Below are positions 43,019 to 52,194 of a stretch of DNA of 64,000 nt, in pieces (position 1 is the stretch's first letter; each line of letters begins with the position of its first letter). The DNA lies in NCBI RefSeq assembly GCF_002813375.1, contig NZ_PHUJ01000003.1, positions 3,534,001 through 3,598,000 of the forward strand. Reading direction: 5' to 3'. Source of the stretch: Pseudonocardia alni. Lineage in GTDB: Bacteria > Actinomycetota > Actinomycetes > Mycobacteriales > Pseudonocardiaceae. The position numbers and the translations under genes are program-made. The notes beneath the pieces are model-generated. The model worked only from the letters and a program-made list of their open reading frames with translations, did no database searches and was not told the DNA's origin.

Positions 43019-43420
43019 TCAGGCGACCTTCGGTCGCTGCTCCACGACCTCGGACCGGTAGCTCTCGATGATGTCCATGAACTCGGTGTGCTCCGGCGTG
43101 GGCACCCCGCAGAAGTTCAGCGTCGAGGAGATCTCCAGCGCGACGGCGTCGAACTGCTCGTCGGTGATCTCCAGCGTCTCGTGCGCGGTGATCATGTCCA
43201 TGCCCGGGTAGCACCGCGGGCCGCCCGCGGCCTGCACCGACCAGGCCGTGACCAGGAACTTGTAGCCGGGGGCGTTGGCCGGGTCGCCGTGGTGGGCGTG
43301 CACCCCTTCGTTCGCGTTGACCGAGGCGTTCGCGAAGAGCCGGTCGACCAGGATGTCGACCGCCCCGGCGATCGCGTAGATGCCGCCGAGGCGGTCGTAC
43401 AGGGACTGCTGTTCGGGCAT
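43019..43420 (-). CDS. Group I truncated haemoglobin
   Basis: Haem protein of 133 residues with LYDRLGGIYAIAGAVDILVDRLF at the N-terminus (read as two short family motifs), a Gly pair GGP, and the proximal His80 in MITAHETLEITDEQFDA. The ATG at 43420 has GGGAG eight bases before; the frame is open further upstream without family sequence. Group I globins (trHbN) bind oxygen and nitric oxide. Sulfide also binds such globins, so placement at the edge of a sulfide-detoxifying island is worth noting. Confidence 0.9.
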   Translation of the reverse strand: MPEQQSLYDRLGGIYAIAGAVDILVDRLFANASVNANEGVHAHHGDPANAPGYKFLVTAWSVQAAGGPRCYPGMDMITAHETLEITDEQFDAVALEISSTLNFCGVPTPEHTEFMDIIESYRSEVVEQRPKVA

Positions 43421-43513
43421 GACGACGCTCCCACTCCGTTGTCGGGACCCGATCACAATCCCGGGTGGTGCGGGTGTCGTCAATAGTGCACAACCGGTTT
43501 CCCGGCCGTACGG

Positions 43514-46500
43514 TCAGTCGTCGACCGCGTGCTGCCCGTGTCCAGGGCCGTAGCCGGTCAGCGACGGGACCTGGGCCCGCAACCCGGACGGCAGGTGCCG
43601 GGCCAGGTCGTCACGGGCGTCCGCGCCGAGGCTGCGGGCCAGGGTGTCGAGCACCGCGACCGAGGCGTTGGTGGCCCAGGCGACGTCGTGCAGCTCCAGG
43701 TACTGCTGCACCCGCGAGAGGAACACCTCCTCGGTGAACGGCTGGGCCAGCACGGGCACGACCGAGACCGGGACCGCGGGCTCCGCCGGCGCGCGGTGGT
43801 CGGGCACCGGGGCGTCGTCCGCCTCCGGCTCGGCGGGGTTCCCGCCCCAGCGCTCACCCGGGGCCACCTGCTCGCCCTTCATCAGGAACGAGTCGGCGGC
43901 CAGCGTCGCGCCGTCGCCGATGTCGGTGGAGTAGTGCACGAACGCCCGCACGCCGACGGCCACGCCGTCGCCGACCCGGATCCGGCCGGACTCGAAGCGG
44001 CCGTCCTCCAGCGAGTGGCACTGCAGGACCGACCCGGAGTTGAGCACGACGTCGTCGCCGAGGGAGACCAGGCTCTTCTCCGGCAGGGCGGCGCCGTCGT
44101 CGAAGACGCGCCTCCCGGCGCGCAGACCGGCCAGGCGGTTGCGCCACACGAGCAGCGGGGTCCCGGCCAGCACCGGCCGGACGTAGAGCTTCCAGAGCCG
44201 CTCGTGGAACCAGAAGTAGCGGTCGTAGATGGACGCGGTGCGCGGCTGCAGGCCGCGGAAGCCGAGCGTCGCGCGCTCCAGCAGCGCCGACCACACCATG
44301 AGCAGCAGCGGGCCGAGGAACACGGCCGGACCGAGGGCCCACAGCCCCCACACCGGCCAGAGCGCCACCGAGATCCCGAGCGGGACCAGCGCGACCGCGA
44401 CGCCGAGGGCCCGCAGCAGAACCGTGACGACCAGCGTCGAGGCGTTGTAGCGGTTCTTGGAGCGCAGCCGGCGGGCCAGTTCCTCGTCGGTGGCCGGATG
44501 GTTCGGGTGCGGCCCCGCGCCGGTGCGCGGGATCTCCATCGGCGGCGAGCCGAGCAGGCCGACCCCGGTCCGCACCGGCCCGTCCACCGGGACCATGACC
44601 TTGGTCGCGAGCAGCACGTCGTCGCCGATCCGGGCGTCCGGCGGCAGGTGCACGTCGTTGCCGACGAAGTTGTCCCGGCCCAGCCGCACCGGGCGGATCC
44701 GGAACGAGTCGTGCGACAGCTCGGTGTTCATCATCCGCAGGCCGTCGGACACGATCGTCCCGGTGCCGACGCGGGCGTGCCGCGGCGACTCCTGGCGGAG
44801 CTGGGTGCCGAAGTTCGACCCCGTCTGCCGCAGGTCGTCCAGGTCGTAACCGAGGCCCTTCAGGTAGCCGGTGATGAACGAGCTGTCGCCGAGCAGCAGC
44901 ACCAGGAACCGCGCGTTCGACACGCCGGTCACGATCTGCTGGGCGACGTGGCGCACGCCGTAGAGCGGGAAGGTGCGGTCGACCGGCACGAACAGGGCGG
45001 CCAGCCTCGGCAGGGTCAGCACGGCGAGCACGCCCACCAGCAGGGCGGCCACGACCAGCGCCACCACCGCGATCGCGCCGATCAGGAAGAACCACCAGTG
45101 CGCGCCCATGTCGGCACCGGTCAGCCCGATCAGCCCGGCCACCTGCGGGGCGAAGCGGGCGAACAGGCCGACGAGCAGCGCGAACACCGCCGTCGCGACG
45201 GCCCAGGACAGCCCGGCGAACACCGCCGAGTAGACGACCCGGCGCAGCCGTCCCGCGCCGACGGCGTCGGGCCCGCGGTAGTCCGAGCCGGACGGACCGG
45301 CGGGCGAGCCGTGCCAGACCTCGCCGGCCGGGACGGTGACACCGGGGCGCAGCGCCGAGGCGTGGCCCAGCTGCGACCCGTCCTGCATCCAGGTCCGGAT
45401 GTCGAGCACGGCGGCCTCGCCGACCACGCAGTCGTCGCCGACGCCGACCGGACCGAACTCCAGCGCACCGGGCACGGCCCGGTAGCCCTGCAGCGACGCC
45501 TCCGGGTGCACGATCGTGCGGGCGCCGACCCGGACGAGGTCGGTGGCGACCGGGACGGCCCCGAACAGGGCGCTGCCGCGGCCGATCCGCGCGCCGAGCA
45601 GCCGCAGCCAGGCGGTGTACAGCGGGGTGCCGACGGCCAGCGCCATCGGGTTGGTCCGGATCAGCGTCGAGACGACCCAGAACCGCAGGTGGGCGGCGCC
45701 CCACAGGGGCACGGTCCGTTCGCGGAAGCGGCCGACGAGCGTCCACTTCGCGAGCACCGGCAGCAGCACGACGGCGACGAGTACCCCCGCGGTCCACAGC
45801 GCGGCCCGGCCGGTGAGCGACACCGCGTCGGGCGCGGTGGAGATCCAGCGGTAGCCGAGGACCAGTACCGCGGCGGCGGCGAAGCCGGACGCGAGCAGGA
45901 ACAGCAGCTGCGCGATCCCGGTCAGCGCGTGCGCCACCGGGCGGGCGCGCACCGGCTCGACCGGTTCGGCGGCCACGGTCGGTACGACGTCGCCGAGCGC
46001 GGCGGCGAGCCGGCGCACGGTGGGGTGGCGGTAGACGTCGCGTGCGGACACCGACGGCAGGTCGTCACGACGGCGCACGGCGGCGGCGAACCCGGCCAGC
46101 AGCAGCGAGGTGGCGCCGAGCTCGTCGAAGAAGTCGGCCTCGACCGAGATCTCGGCGGGCTCGACCCGCAGCGCGGTGGCGAGCTCGGCGACCAGGCCGC
46201 GCTCGACGTCGGTCGCCGGGCCCACGACCGGGCCGGTCGCGGCCACACGGCTGCCGGTCGGCGCGGGCAGGTTCTTGCGGTCCGCCTTGTCGCTGGTGGT
46301 CATCGGGATGAGCTCGAGGTGCTCGAGGTAGGCGGGCACCATGTAGGACGGCAGCCGGTCCTGCAGGCGGGCCCGCAGGTCGGTCGGCGGTTCCGCGCCG
46401 CGGACCAGGCTGTAGTAGCCGACGAGCTCCTTCGTGCCGGGCGTCGGCTCGAACGTGTCCACCACGGCCATCGCGACCGACGGGTGGTCCTGCAGCACGG

Positions 46501-47986
46501 CCTCGATCTCGGAGAGCTCGATGCGGTAGCCGCGGATCTTGACCTGCAGGTCGATGCGGCCCCGGTACTCGATCTCGCCGTCGGCGTTGATCCGCGTGAG
46601 GTCCCCGGTGCGGTAGATCAGCCCGGACGGGTTGTTCGGCAGGTCGACCGGGGCCGGGACGAACACCTCGGCGGTCTTCTCGTCGCGGTTGAGGTAGCCG
46701 TCGGCCAGCCCCACCCCGGCGACGGCCAGCTCCCCGGTCTCGCCGAACGGCAGCACCCGGGTCGGGTCGGTGGTGTCCAGGACGAGGGCGGCGTAGGTCG
46801 GCAGCGGCCGCCCGATCGTCACCGGCCGGTCCGGGTGGACCTGCGCCATCGTCGCGGTGACGGTGGCCTCGGTGGGGCCGTAGACGTTGAGGAAGCGGCG
46901 CTGCGGGGTCCACCAGCGACGGATGAGGTCCTGCGGGCAGGCCTCGCCGGACACGAGCAGGAAGCGCAGGTCGTCGAGGTCCGCCTCGACGGTGGCCAGC
47001 AGCGTCGGCACCACGCACATCGCGGTGACGCGGCGCTCGATCAGGAAGTCGTGCAGGTCCTCGCCGACCAGCGACACCCCGGCCGGCTTGGGGACGAGGG
47101 TGGCGCCGGTCAGGAACGAGGTCCAGATCTCCTCGACGGAGAAGTCGAAGGCCAGGGTCAGGCCCTGGTACATGCGGTCGTCGGCGCGGACGCCGTACTC
47201 GTCGGCGGCGACCCGCACGAAGTTGCAGATCGCCGGGTGTCCGATCACGACGCCCTTGGGCCGGCCGGTGGAGCCGGAGGTGTAGATCAGGTAGGCGGGG
47301 TGCTCGCGGCCCGGTGCGCGACGACTGTCCGACCCGAGCCGCTCGTCGGAGCAGGCGGCGATGTCGGCGGCAGCCGCACCGGTGACCGAGAGGATCTCGA
47401 CGTCGCCCCGCACGGGGTCGCCGACCTTCGCCAGCGCGCTGTCGGTGACCAGCAGCAGACCGGCCGCGGAGTCGGAGAGGATGAACGCCACGCGGTCCGC
47501 GGGGAAGCCCGCGTCCATCGGGACGAAGGTGGCCCCGGTCTTGAGCACCGCGAGCATGGCGGTGTAGCTCTCCACCGGGTCGTCGAGCAGCAGCCCGACG
47601 ACGTCGCCGGGGCCGGTGCCGCGCCCGCGCAGGTGCCGGGCGAGACGGTTGGTGCGCCCGTCGAGGTCGCGGTAGGTCAGCGTGGCGTCGCCGGTGTCGA
47701 CGGCGACGGCGTCCGGGTGGTGGTCGACGGCCTCCTCGAACACCTCGGCGAGCTGCTCGCCGGGCCGGGCCCGGGAGGCCTCCAGGGCCGCCCCGGGGAC
47801 GAGCACGCGGTCGTCGAGCGGCACGGCGCCGCGGCGGGGGCGGGGGCTCGGTATCGGACGGCGGGTCGGCGAGGGGCGGTACGGCAGGTCCCGGCGGATC
47901 ACCTGGGGCTGCCCCGGCTGCGTGGCGCGGTCGTCGCCGCCGTCGACCCCACCGGTGAGGGCCGACCGGTTGGACACGTCGGACAT
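43514..47986 (-). CDS. Pls/PosA-family NRPS-like membrane synthetase
   Basis: A 1490-residue protein. An adenylation domain (about 60-600) has A3 YTSGSTGRPKG near 235, A5 YGPTEATVT near 365, A7 YRTGDL, A8 KIRGYRIELSE near 485 and the A10 lysine in SDKADRKN. A carrier domain follows with the Ser in LGATSLLL near 624. The rest holds six or so membrane helices and three segments of hexapeptide-like repeats (GDDCVVGE, IGDDVLLATKV, VSLGDDVVLNS). There is no condensation or thioesterase domain. This matches the terminal architecture of epsilon-poly-lysine synthetase-like proteins. Product unknown; an amino-acid homopolymer or surface conjugate is possible. Confidence 0.9.
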   Translation of the reverse strand: MSDVSNRSALTGGVDGGDDRATQPGQPQVIRRDLPYRPSPTRRPIPSPRPRRGAVPLDDRVLVPGAALEASRARPGEQLAEVFEEAVDHHPDAVAVDTGDATLTYRDLDGRTNRLARHLRGRGTGPGDVVGLLLDDPVESYTAMLAVLKTGATFVPMDAGFPADRVAFILSDSAAGLLLVTDSALAKVGDPVRGDVEILSVTGAAAADIAACSDERLGSDSRRAPGREHPAYLIYTSGSTGRPKGVVIGHPAICNFVRVAADEYGVRADDRMYQGLTLAFDFSVEEIWTSFLTGATLVPKPAGVSLVGEDLHDFLIERRVTAMCVVPTLLATVEADLDDLRFLLVSGEACPQDLIRRWWTPQRRFLNVYGPTEATVTATMAQVHPDRPVTIGRPLPTYAALVLDTTDPTRVLPFGETGELAVAGVGLADGYLNRDEKTAEVFVPAPVDLPNNPSGLIYRTGDLTRINADGEIEYRGRIDLQVKIRGYRIELSEIEAVLQDHPSVAMAVVDTFEPTPGTKELVGYYSLVRGAEPPTDLRARLQDRLPSYMVPAYLEHLELIPMTTSDKADRKNLPAPTGSRVAATGPVVGPATDVERGLVAELATALRVEPAEISVEADFFDELGATSLLLAGFAAAVRRRDDLPSVSARDVYRHPTVRRLAAALGDVVPTVAAEPVEPVRARPVAHALTGIAQLLFLLASGFAAAAVLVLGYRWISTAPDAVSLTGRAALWTAGVLVAVVLLPVLAKWTLVGRFRERTVPLWGAAHLRFWVVSTLIRTNPMALAVGTPLYTAWLRLLGARIGRGSALFGAVPVATDLVRVGARTIVHPEASLQGYRAVPGALEFGPVGVGDDCVVGEAAVLDIRTWMQDGSQLGHASALRPGVTVPAGEVWHGSPAGPSGSDYRGPDAVGAGRLRRVVYSAVFAGLSWAVATAVFALLVGLFARFAPQVAGLIGLTGADMGAHWWFFLIGAIAVVALVVAALLVGVLAVLTLPRLAALFVPVDRTFPLYGVRHVAQQIVTGVSNARFLVLLLGDSSFITGYLKGLGYDLDDLRQTGSNFGTQLRQESPRHARVGTGTIVSDGLRMMNTELSHDSFRIRPVRLGRDNFVGNDVHLPPDARIGDDVLLATKVMVPVDGPVRTGVGLLGSPPMEIPRTGAGPHPNHPATDEELARRLRSKNRYNASTLVVTVLLRALGVAVALVPLGISVALWPVWGLWALGPAVFLGPLLLMVWSALLERATLGFRGLQPRTASIYDRYFWFHERLWKLYVRPVLAGTPLLVWRNRLAGLRAGRRVFDDGAALPEKSLVSLGDDVVLNSGSVLQCHSLEDGRFESGRIRVGDGVAVGVRAFVHYSTDIGDGATLAADSFLMKGEQVAPGERWGGNPAEPEADDAPVPDHRAPAEPAVPVSVVPVLAQPFTEEVFLSRVQQYLELHDVAWATNASVAVLDTLARSLGADARDDLARHLPSGLRAQVPSLTGYGPGHGQHAVDD

Positions 47987-48107
47987 GACACCGGCCTACC
48001 CCTTCCCGCGGGGACGGAAAGTGCAGGTCGGGCGTGGCGATCATCACTCGCAAACCGATGAACCCCGGTCGGGTGGAGTGCGTAGCCAGACGAGGGGTCC
48101 GCCGTCG

Positions 48108-48824
48108 TCAGGGCGGCGACGACGACCCGTGGACCGTCCGGAACAGCGTGTCGACGAGATCGATCCCGAGGTCATGATCATGGTCGGCCGGGAGGTCGAC
48201 ACCGTGGTCGTGGAACCACGAGGGCGGGGCCTCCGGGTGCGGGCCGACGACACCGACCGCGCCGTCACCGCACCGGGTGACGCAGGCGGCCACCGTGCCG
48301 TCGGCGTATGTGGCCAGGATCTCGGTCTCCGCGAGCGCCCGGCGTGTCGGCCGGATCACGCCCCCGTCCTGGAAATACATCCGTCGTTCGGCTCCGCGCC
48401 AGCGGACCGTGACCAGGGCCGGGTCCGGGGTGCACGGATCGGCCCCCGGACGGGACCAGTACTCGTCGACGGCGAGGCCGACGAGGTTGAGGAAGCCGCG
48501 CTCCACCAGGAACGCGCCCATGCAGACGCCCAGGTAGCACCCGCCCCCGTGGACGAACCGGCGGATCGCGCCCTTGTCCGCGCGCAGCCGCCGGAACGCG
48601 GCCTCGTCGTCGCCGGAGGCACCGGGGTGGGCGAACAGCACCGTGTCCGGGTCGGACAGTGCCTCCCGCAGCGGACGGTCGCCCGCCGGGCCCGCGGTCC
48701 GGACGTCGAACCCGTGCCCGCTGCGGCGCAGCAGGTCGGCGACGGCCTCGGTGTCGTCGGTGTGGTCGCCGGCCGACGGCCGGGTCCAGGCGTCGGCGAG
48801 CACGACGGCGACCGGCCGGCTCAT
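48108..48824 (-). CDS. BPL_N-type glutamine amidotransferase-like protein
   Basis: A 238-residue protein with a class I glutamine-amidotransferase fold like the N-terminal domain of eukaryotic biotin ligases: a nucleophile-elbow motif GGGCYLGVCMGAFL near 113-126 (Cys122 as the likely nucleophile), FAHPG earlier and a His late (GVVGPHPEA). The partner domain of biotin ligase is absent. Start ATG 48824 overlaps the upstream gene stop by four bases. Function is unproven. Confidence 0.8.
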   Translation of the reverse strand: MSRPVAVVLADAWTRPSAGDHTDDTEAVADLLRRSGHGFDVRTAGPAGDRPLREALSDPDTVLFAHPGASGDDEAAFRRLRADKGAIRRFVHGGGCYLGVCMGAFLVERGFLNLVGLAVDEYWSRPGADPCTPDPALVTVRWRGAERRMYFQDGGVIRPTRRALAETEILATYADGTVAACVTRCGDGAVGVVGPHPEAPPSWFHDHGVDLPADHDHDLGIDLVDTLFRTVHGSSSPP

Positions 48825-49261
48825 CCGGAGCGCTCCGGTACGGCCGGGGCGTCCACCAGGTGCGCGAGCAGGTCCCGGACGCCGCCGGGCACGGCCACCT
48901 CCACCGGCCGCCACGACGACGGCACCCGGTCGACCGGCAGGAAGGTGTCCGGCCCGCGCCGCCCCCGCGCGAACAGCGCGGCGCCGGAGTTGATCCGGGT
49001 CACGAGCACCCGGTCGCCGTGCGCGGCCAGCAGCGACGCGGTGTCGACGGTGAGGACGACGCCGTGCTCGGGGTGGTGCAGCCGCACCGCCCGCGGGCGA
49101 CGCGTGGTCAGCAGCCGTTCCCGCTCGTCGCCGGTCACCCCGAACAGGTCGAGCAGCCCCGCGACCGGCAGCAGCCCGTGCGTGGCGATCCCGGGCCACG
49201 ACGCGGCGGGCGTGGTGTGGAACAGACGCGGCGCGCGGCGGACGAGATCGTCGGGGTGCAG
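48821..49261 (-). CDS. DUF7002-like protein with a probable non-canonical start
   Basis: A protein of up to 146 residues. Family-like sequence (HPDDLVRRAPRLFHTT, HGLLPVAGLLDLFGVTG) begins right after a CTG at 49261, with no ATG, GTG or TTG before it in frame until the preceding gene ends two bases away. The nearest canonical start, GTG 49138, would cut off this conserved part and leave 105 residues. CTG initiation coupled to the STAS gene stop is the simplest reading. It overlaps the BPL_N-like gene by four bases. Function unknown. Confidence 0.6.
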   Translation of the reverse strand: MHPDDLVRRAPRLFHTTPAASWPGIATHGLLPVAGLLDLFGVTGDERERLLTTRRPRAVRLHHPEHGVVLTVDTASLLAAHGDRVLVTRINSGAALFARGRRGPDTFLPVDRVPSSWRPVEVAVPGGVRDLLAHLVDAPAVPERSG

Positions 49262-49263
49262 AC

Positions 49264-49683
49264 TCAGGCCCCCAGGGCCGTGTCGAGATCCGGGTACCAG
49301 GTGATGACCTGGTCCAGCCCGGTCATCCGCACCGGCCGGATCACCGCACGGTTGCCCGGGCCGGTGACCCCGTCGAGACGGACCCCGGCCTCACCGGCCG
49401 CCCGGGAGGACCGGACCACCGCGGTCAGACCGTGCGACCCGAGGAATCCGACGCCGGACAGGTCCAGCAGGGCCCGCGCCGGTCGCGTCTGGTGGAGCAT
49501 CTCCGACATCCGGGCCCGGATCGCCTCGGCCTCGGCGAGGTCGACGTCACCGATCACCTCGAGGACGGTCACACCGGGCGCCGGGGTGTGCTCGCGCAGG
49601 CTCACCCGGGAGTGCGGCTCCGGCCAGCTGCCCGTGTGGCCGAGCCGCCGGCGGCCGGGCTCGGCCGACGTCACGACGGCCAC
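49264..49683 (-). CDS. STAS-domain anti-sigma factor antagonist-like protein
   Basis: A 139-residue protein with a STAS fold: VTVLEVIGDVDLAEAEAI, then ARALLDLSGVGFLGSHGL, where the Ser of GSHGL occupies the phosphorylation position, and a C-terminal ITWYPDLDTAL. An N-terminal extension of about 30 residues is polar. By family it would bind an anti-sigma kinase in its dephosphorylated state. It is followed within two bases by the DUF7002-like gene. No partner kinase is seen nearby. Confidence 0.88.
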   Translation of the reverse strand: MAVVTSAEPGRRRLGHTGSWPEPHSRVSLREHTPAPGVTVLEVIGDVDLAEAEAIRARMSEMLHQTRPARALLDLSGVGFLGSHGLTAVVRSSRAAGEAGVRLDGVTGPGNRAVIRPVRMTGLDQVITWYPDLDTALGA

Positions 49684-49848
49684 CCGGATTCGGGCACGGC
49701 TCGCCCACGACCCCGCCCGCCGGATGGTGCGGGGCCGGATGTCCGGGGACGTACGGCCGAGTTTCCGATGGGTTCACCGTACCGGGCGCCGGGTCGTTGT
49801 CCACCGGTCGACCTGCGGGATCCCGTCCGGGGAGAGAGTCTTCACCGG

Positions 49849-51144
49849 GTGACCACCTCCACATCACCGCGCCCCCCGGACCCGGCCGGCGACGGCGCCG
49901 TGGCCGTCGTGCGGCGTGCCCGCGTCCCCGGCCACGACGGCGCCGTCGACATCGTGATGTCCGGCGGCAGGATCCGGTCGGTGGGTGCCCCGGCCCCCGC
50001 CGGGGCACCCGGTACCGACGCGGGGGACCGGCTCGTCGTCGGCGGTCTCGTCGACGCGCACCTGCACCTGGATAAGGCGCTCACCGCTGACCGCTGCTCC
50101 TGGTCCGGCGGCACCGTCGACGACGCGATGGCCGAGACCGCGGCGATGAAGGCGGACTTCACCGTCGACGACGTCGCCGCCCGCGCCGGGGCCGTCCTGG
50201 CGTCCTGCGTCGCGCACGGCACCACCCGGGTGCGGACCCACGTCGAGCTCGACCCGACCGTCGGGCGACGCGGGCTGGAGGGTGTGCTGGCGGCCGCGGC
50301 GGACTGGGCCTGGGCCGTCGACGTCGAGGTCTGCGTGTTCGCCCAGGACGGCCTGACCGGCTCGCCGGAGACGGCCCGGCTGCTCGACGAGGCGCTCGCC
50401 GGGGCCCGCGCGGCGGGCCGGCGCGCGGTCGTGGGCGGCGCCCCCTACGCCGACGACGACCCCGCGGGCCAGCTGGACCGCGTGTTCGGGCTGGCCGCGG
50501 ACCACGACGCCGACGTCGACCTGCACCTGGACCTGTTCGACGGCACCGCCGAGGGCGCGCTGATCGGCACGGTGTGCGACCTGACCGAACGGGCGGGGCT
50601 CGGCGGCCGGGTCACCGCGGGCCACGGCACGGCGTGGTCGTTCCTGGAGCCCGAGCAGCGCGCCGCGGTGCTGGACCGGTGCGCCGGGACGGGGGTCGGC
50701 GTGGTCTCCCTGCCGTCGACGGACCTGTTCCTCACCGGCCGGGAGACCGGCGCCGGGGCGCCGCGCGGGGTCGTCGTGCTGGACCGGCTCGTCGAGCGCG
50801 ACGCCGCGGCCGCGGTGGCCACGAACAACGTCCGCAACGCCTTCACCCCCTACGGCGACGGCTCCCTGGTCCGCATGGCGAACCTCTACGCCAACCTGAC
50901 CCACCAGGCGTCGCCGGAGCAGCTGTCGGCCTGCCTGGACCTGGTCGGCCCGCGCGCCGCCCGGGTGCTCGGCACCCCGGCCGCCGCCACCGGGGTCGTC
51001 GCGGGGGCCCCGGCCGACCTGGTCTGCCTCGATGCACCCGACCCGGGCACGGCGGTCGCCGCCGTCGCACCGGTCCGCTGGGTGCTGAAGGGCGGTCGCC
51101 GGACCGTCACCGGCGCGGCCGTGGAGCTGCACCCACCGGTGTGA
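49849..51144 (+). CDS. Amidohydrolase, cytosine-deaminase-like
   Basis: Metal-dependent hydrolase or deaminase of 431 residues from a GTG. Metal ligands appear in DAHLHLDK (near 70), the His of VDLHLDLFDG near 225, and GHGTAW near 260; the Asp is probably in LPSTDLFL near 288. A composite beta-sandwich domain encloses the barrel at both ends, with APADLVCLDAP near the C-terminus. The pattern fits cytosine deaminase or AtzC-like N-acyl hydrolases. The next gene, a quinone-oxidoreductase-like MDR, follows after 47 bases. Substrate unknown. Confidence 0.88.
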   Translation: MTTSTSPRPPDPAGDGAVAVVRRARVPGHDGAVDIVMSGGRIRSVGAPAPAGAPGTDAGDRLVVGGLVDAHLHLDKALTADRCSWSGGTVDDAMAETAAMKADFTVDDVAARAGAVLASCVAHGTTRVRTHVELDPTVGRRGLEGVLAAAADWAWAVDVEVCVFAQDGLTGSPETARLLDEALAGARAAGRRAVVGGAPYADDDPAGQLDRVFGLAADHDADVDLHLDLFDGTAEGALIGTVCDLTERAGLGGRVTAGHGTAWSFLEPEQRAAVLDRCAGTGVGVVSLPSTDLFLTGRETGAGAPRGVVVLDRLVERDAAAAVATNNVRNAFTPYGDGSLVRMANLYANLTHQASPEQLSACLDLVGPRAARVLGTPAAATGVVAGAPADLVCLDAPDPGTAVAAVAPVRWVLKGGRRTVTGAAVELHPPV

Positions 51145-51191
51145 CCCGGCTCATCGGTGCAGGCGATCGCGCAGCGGGAACGCTGCCCGAC

Positions 51192-52139
51192 ATGAGCACA
51201 CGTGAGGGCAGGGCCGTGCGGTACGACCGCTACGGCGGCGTCGACGAGCTGTACGTGACCGGTGTCGGGTTCGACGGCCCCGGTCCGGGCCGTGTGCTGG
51301 TCGAGGTGCACGCGGCCGGGATCAACCCGGGCGAGACCGCGCTGCGCGAAGGCGTGTTCGCCGAGTCCTGGCCCAGCACGTTCCCCAGCGGGCAGGGCAG
51401 CGACTGGGCCGGGGTCGTCGCGGCGGTCGGGGAGGGCGTCACCGACGTCGAGCCCGGCGACGACGTCTTCGGCTGGACCGACGACCGCGCCTCCCAGGCC
51501 ACCCACGTCGACGTGCCCGCCGAGCAGGTACTGCGCCGCCCGGCCGGTCTTGACGTCGCGACGGCCGGTGCGCTCTACATCGCCGGGACGGCCGCGGCCG
51601 CGTCGGTCGCGTCGGTGGACCCGCAGCCGGGGGAGACGGTCGTCGTCGCCGGTGCCGTGGGCGGGGTGGGGCAGATCGCGGTGCAGCTGCTGACGCTGCG
51701 CGACGTGGAGGTCGTCGGGATCGCCTCCGAGCGCAACCACGACCGGCTGCGCGAGCTGGCCGTGACCCCGGTCGCCTACGGGTCCTCGCCCGAGGAGACG
51801 CTGGCGAACCTGCGCGCCGCGACGCCGGACCGGGTGCACGCCGTCGTCGACCTCGTCGGCGGCGGCTACGTCGCGCTCGCCCGCGAGCTCGGTGTCGCCC
51901 CGGAGCGGATCAACACGATCATCGACTTCGAGGGTGCGCAGGCCCACGGCGCCGCCACCCGGGGCACCGCCGACTCCGAGGGCCGCGACGACCTCGCCGC
52001 GCTCGGCGCGCTCGTCGCCGACGGGGCCCTGCAGGTCGCGATCGCGGCCGGGTACCCGCTCGACGGGGTCCGCGAGGCCTACACCGAGCTGGAGAAGCGG
52101 CACACCGCGGGGAAGATCGTCCTGCTGCCGCAGGAGTGA
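51192..52139 (+). CDS. MDR-family NADPH oxidoreductase (quinone reductase-like)
   Basis: A 315-residue medium-chain reductase without the structural zinc loop. The N-terminal GroES-like part has GINPGETALREGVF and GQGSDWAGVVAAVGEGV near 60-80. The nucleotide motif VVAGAVGGVGQIAVQL lies near 155. The C-terminal HTAGKIVL is typical of quinone oxidoreductases. It has 47 bases to the amidohydrolase and 55 to the F420-type enzyme, so the three may form one unit. Confidence 0.9.
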   Translation: MSTREGRAVRYDRYGGVDELYVTGVGFDGPGPGRVLVEVHAAGINPGETALREGVFAESWPSTFPSGQGSDWAGVVAAVGEGVTDVEPGDDVFGWTDDRASQATHVDVPAEQVLRRPAGLDVATAGALYIAGTAAAASVASVDPQPGETVVVAGAVGGVGQIAVQLLTLRDVEVVGIASERNHDRLRELAVTPVAYGSSPEETLANLRAATPDRVHAVVDLVGGGYVALARELGVAPERINTIIDFEGAQAHGAATRGTADSEGRDDLAALGALVADGALQVAIAAGYPLDGVREAYTELEKRHTAGKIVLLPQE

Positions 52140-52194
52140 TCCGACGCCTGCCGGGAACCCCGCCGGGGCCACCCCCGAGGAGAGGACACCCGTC

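Noticed and set aside
43529-48061. Plus-strand open frame of 1510 codons opposite the NRPS-like gene
   Set aside because: It is the antisense shadow of the adenylation-carrier-membrane protein and has no motifs of its own.
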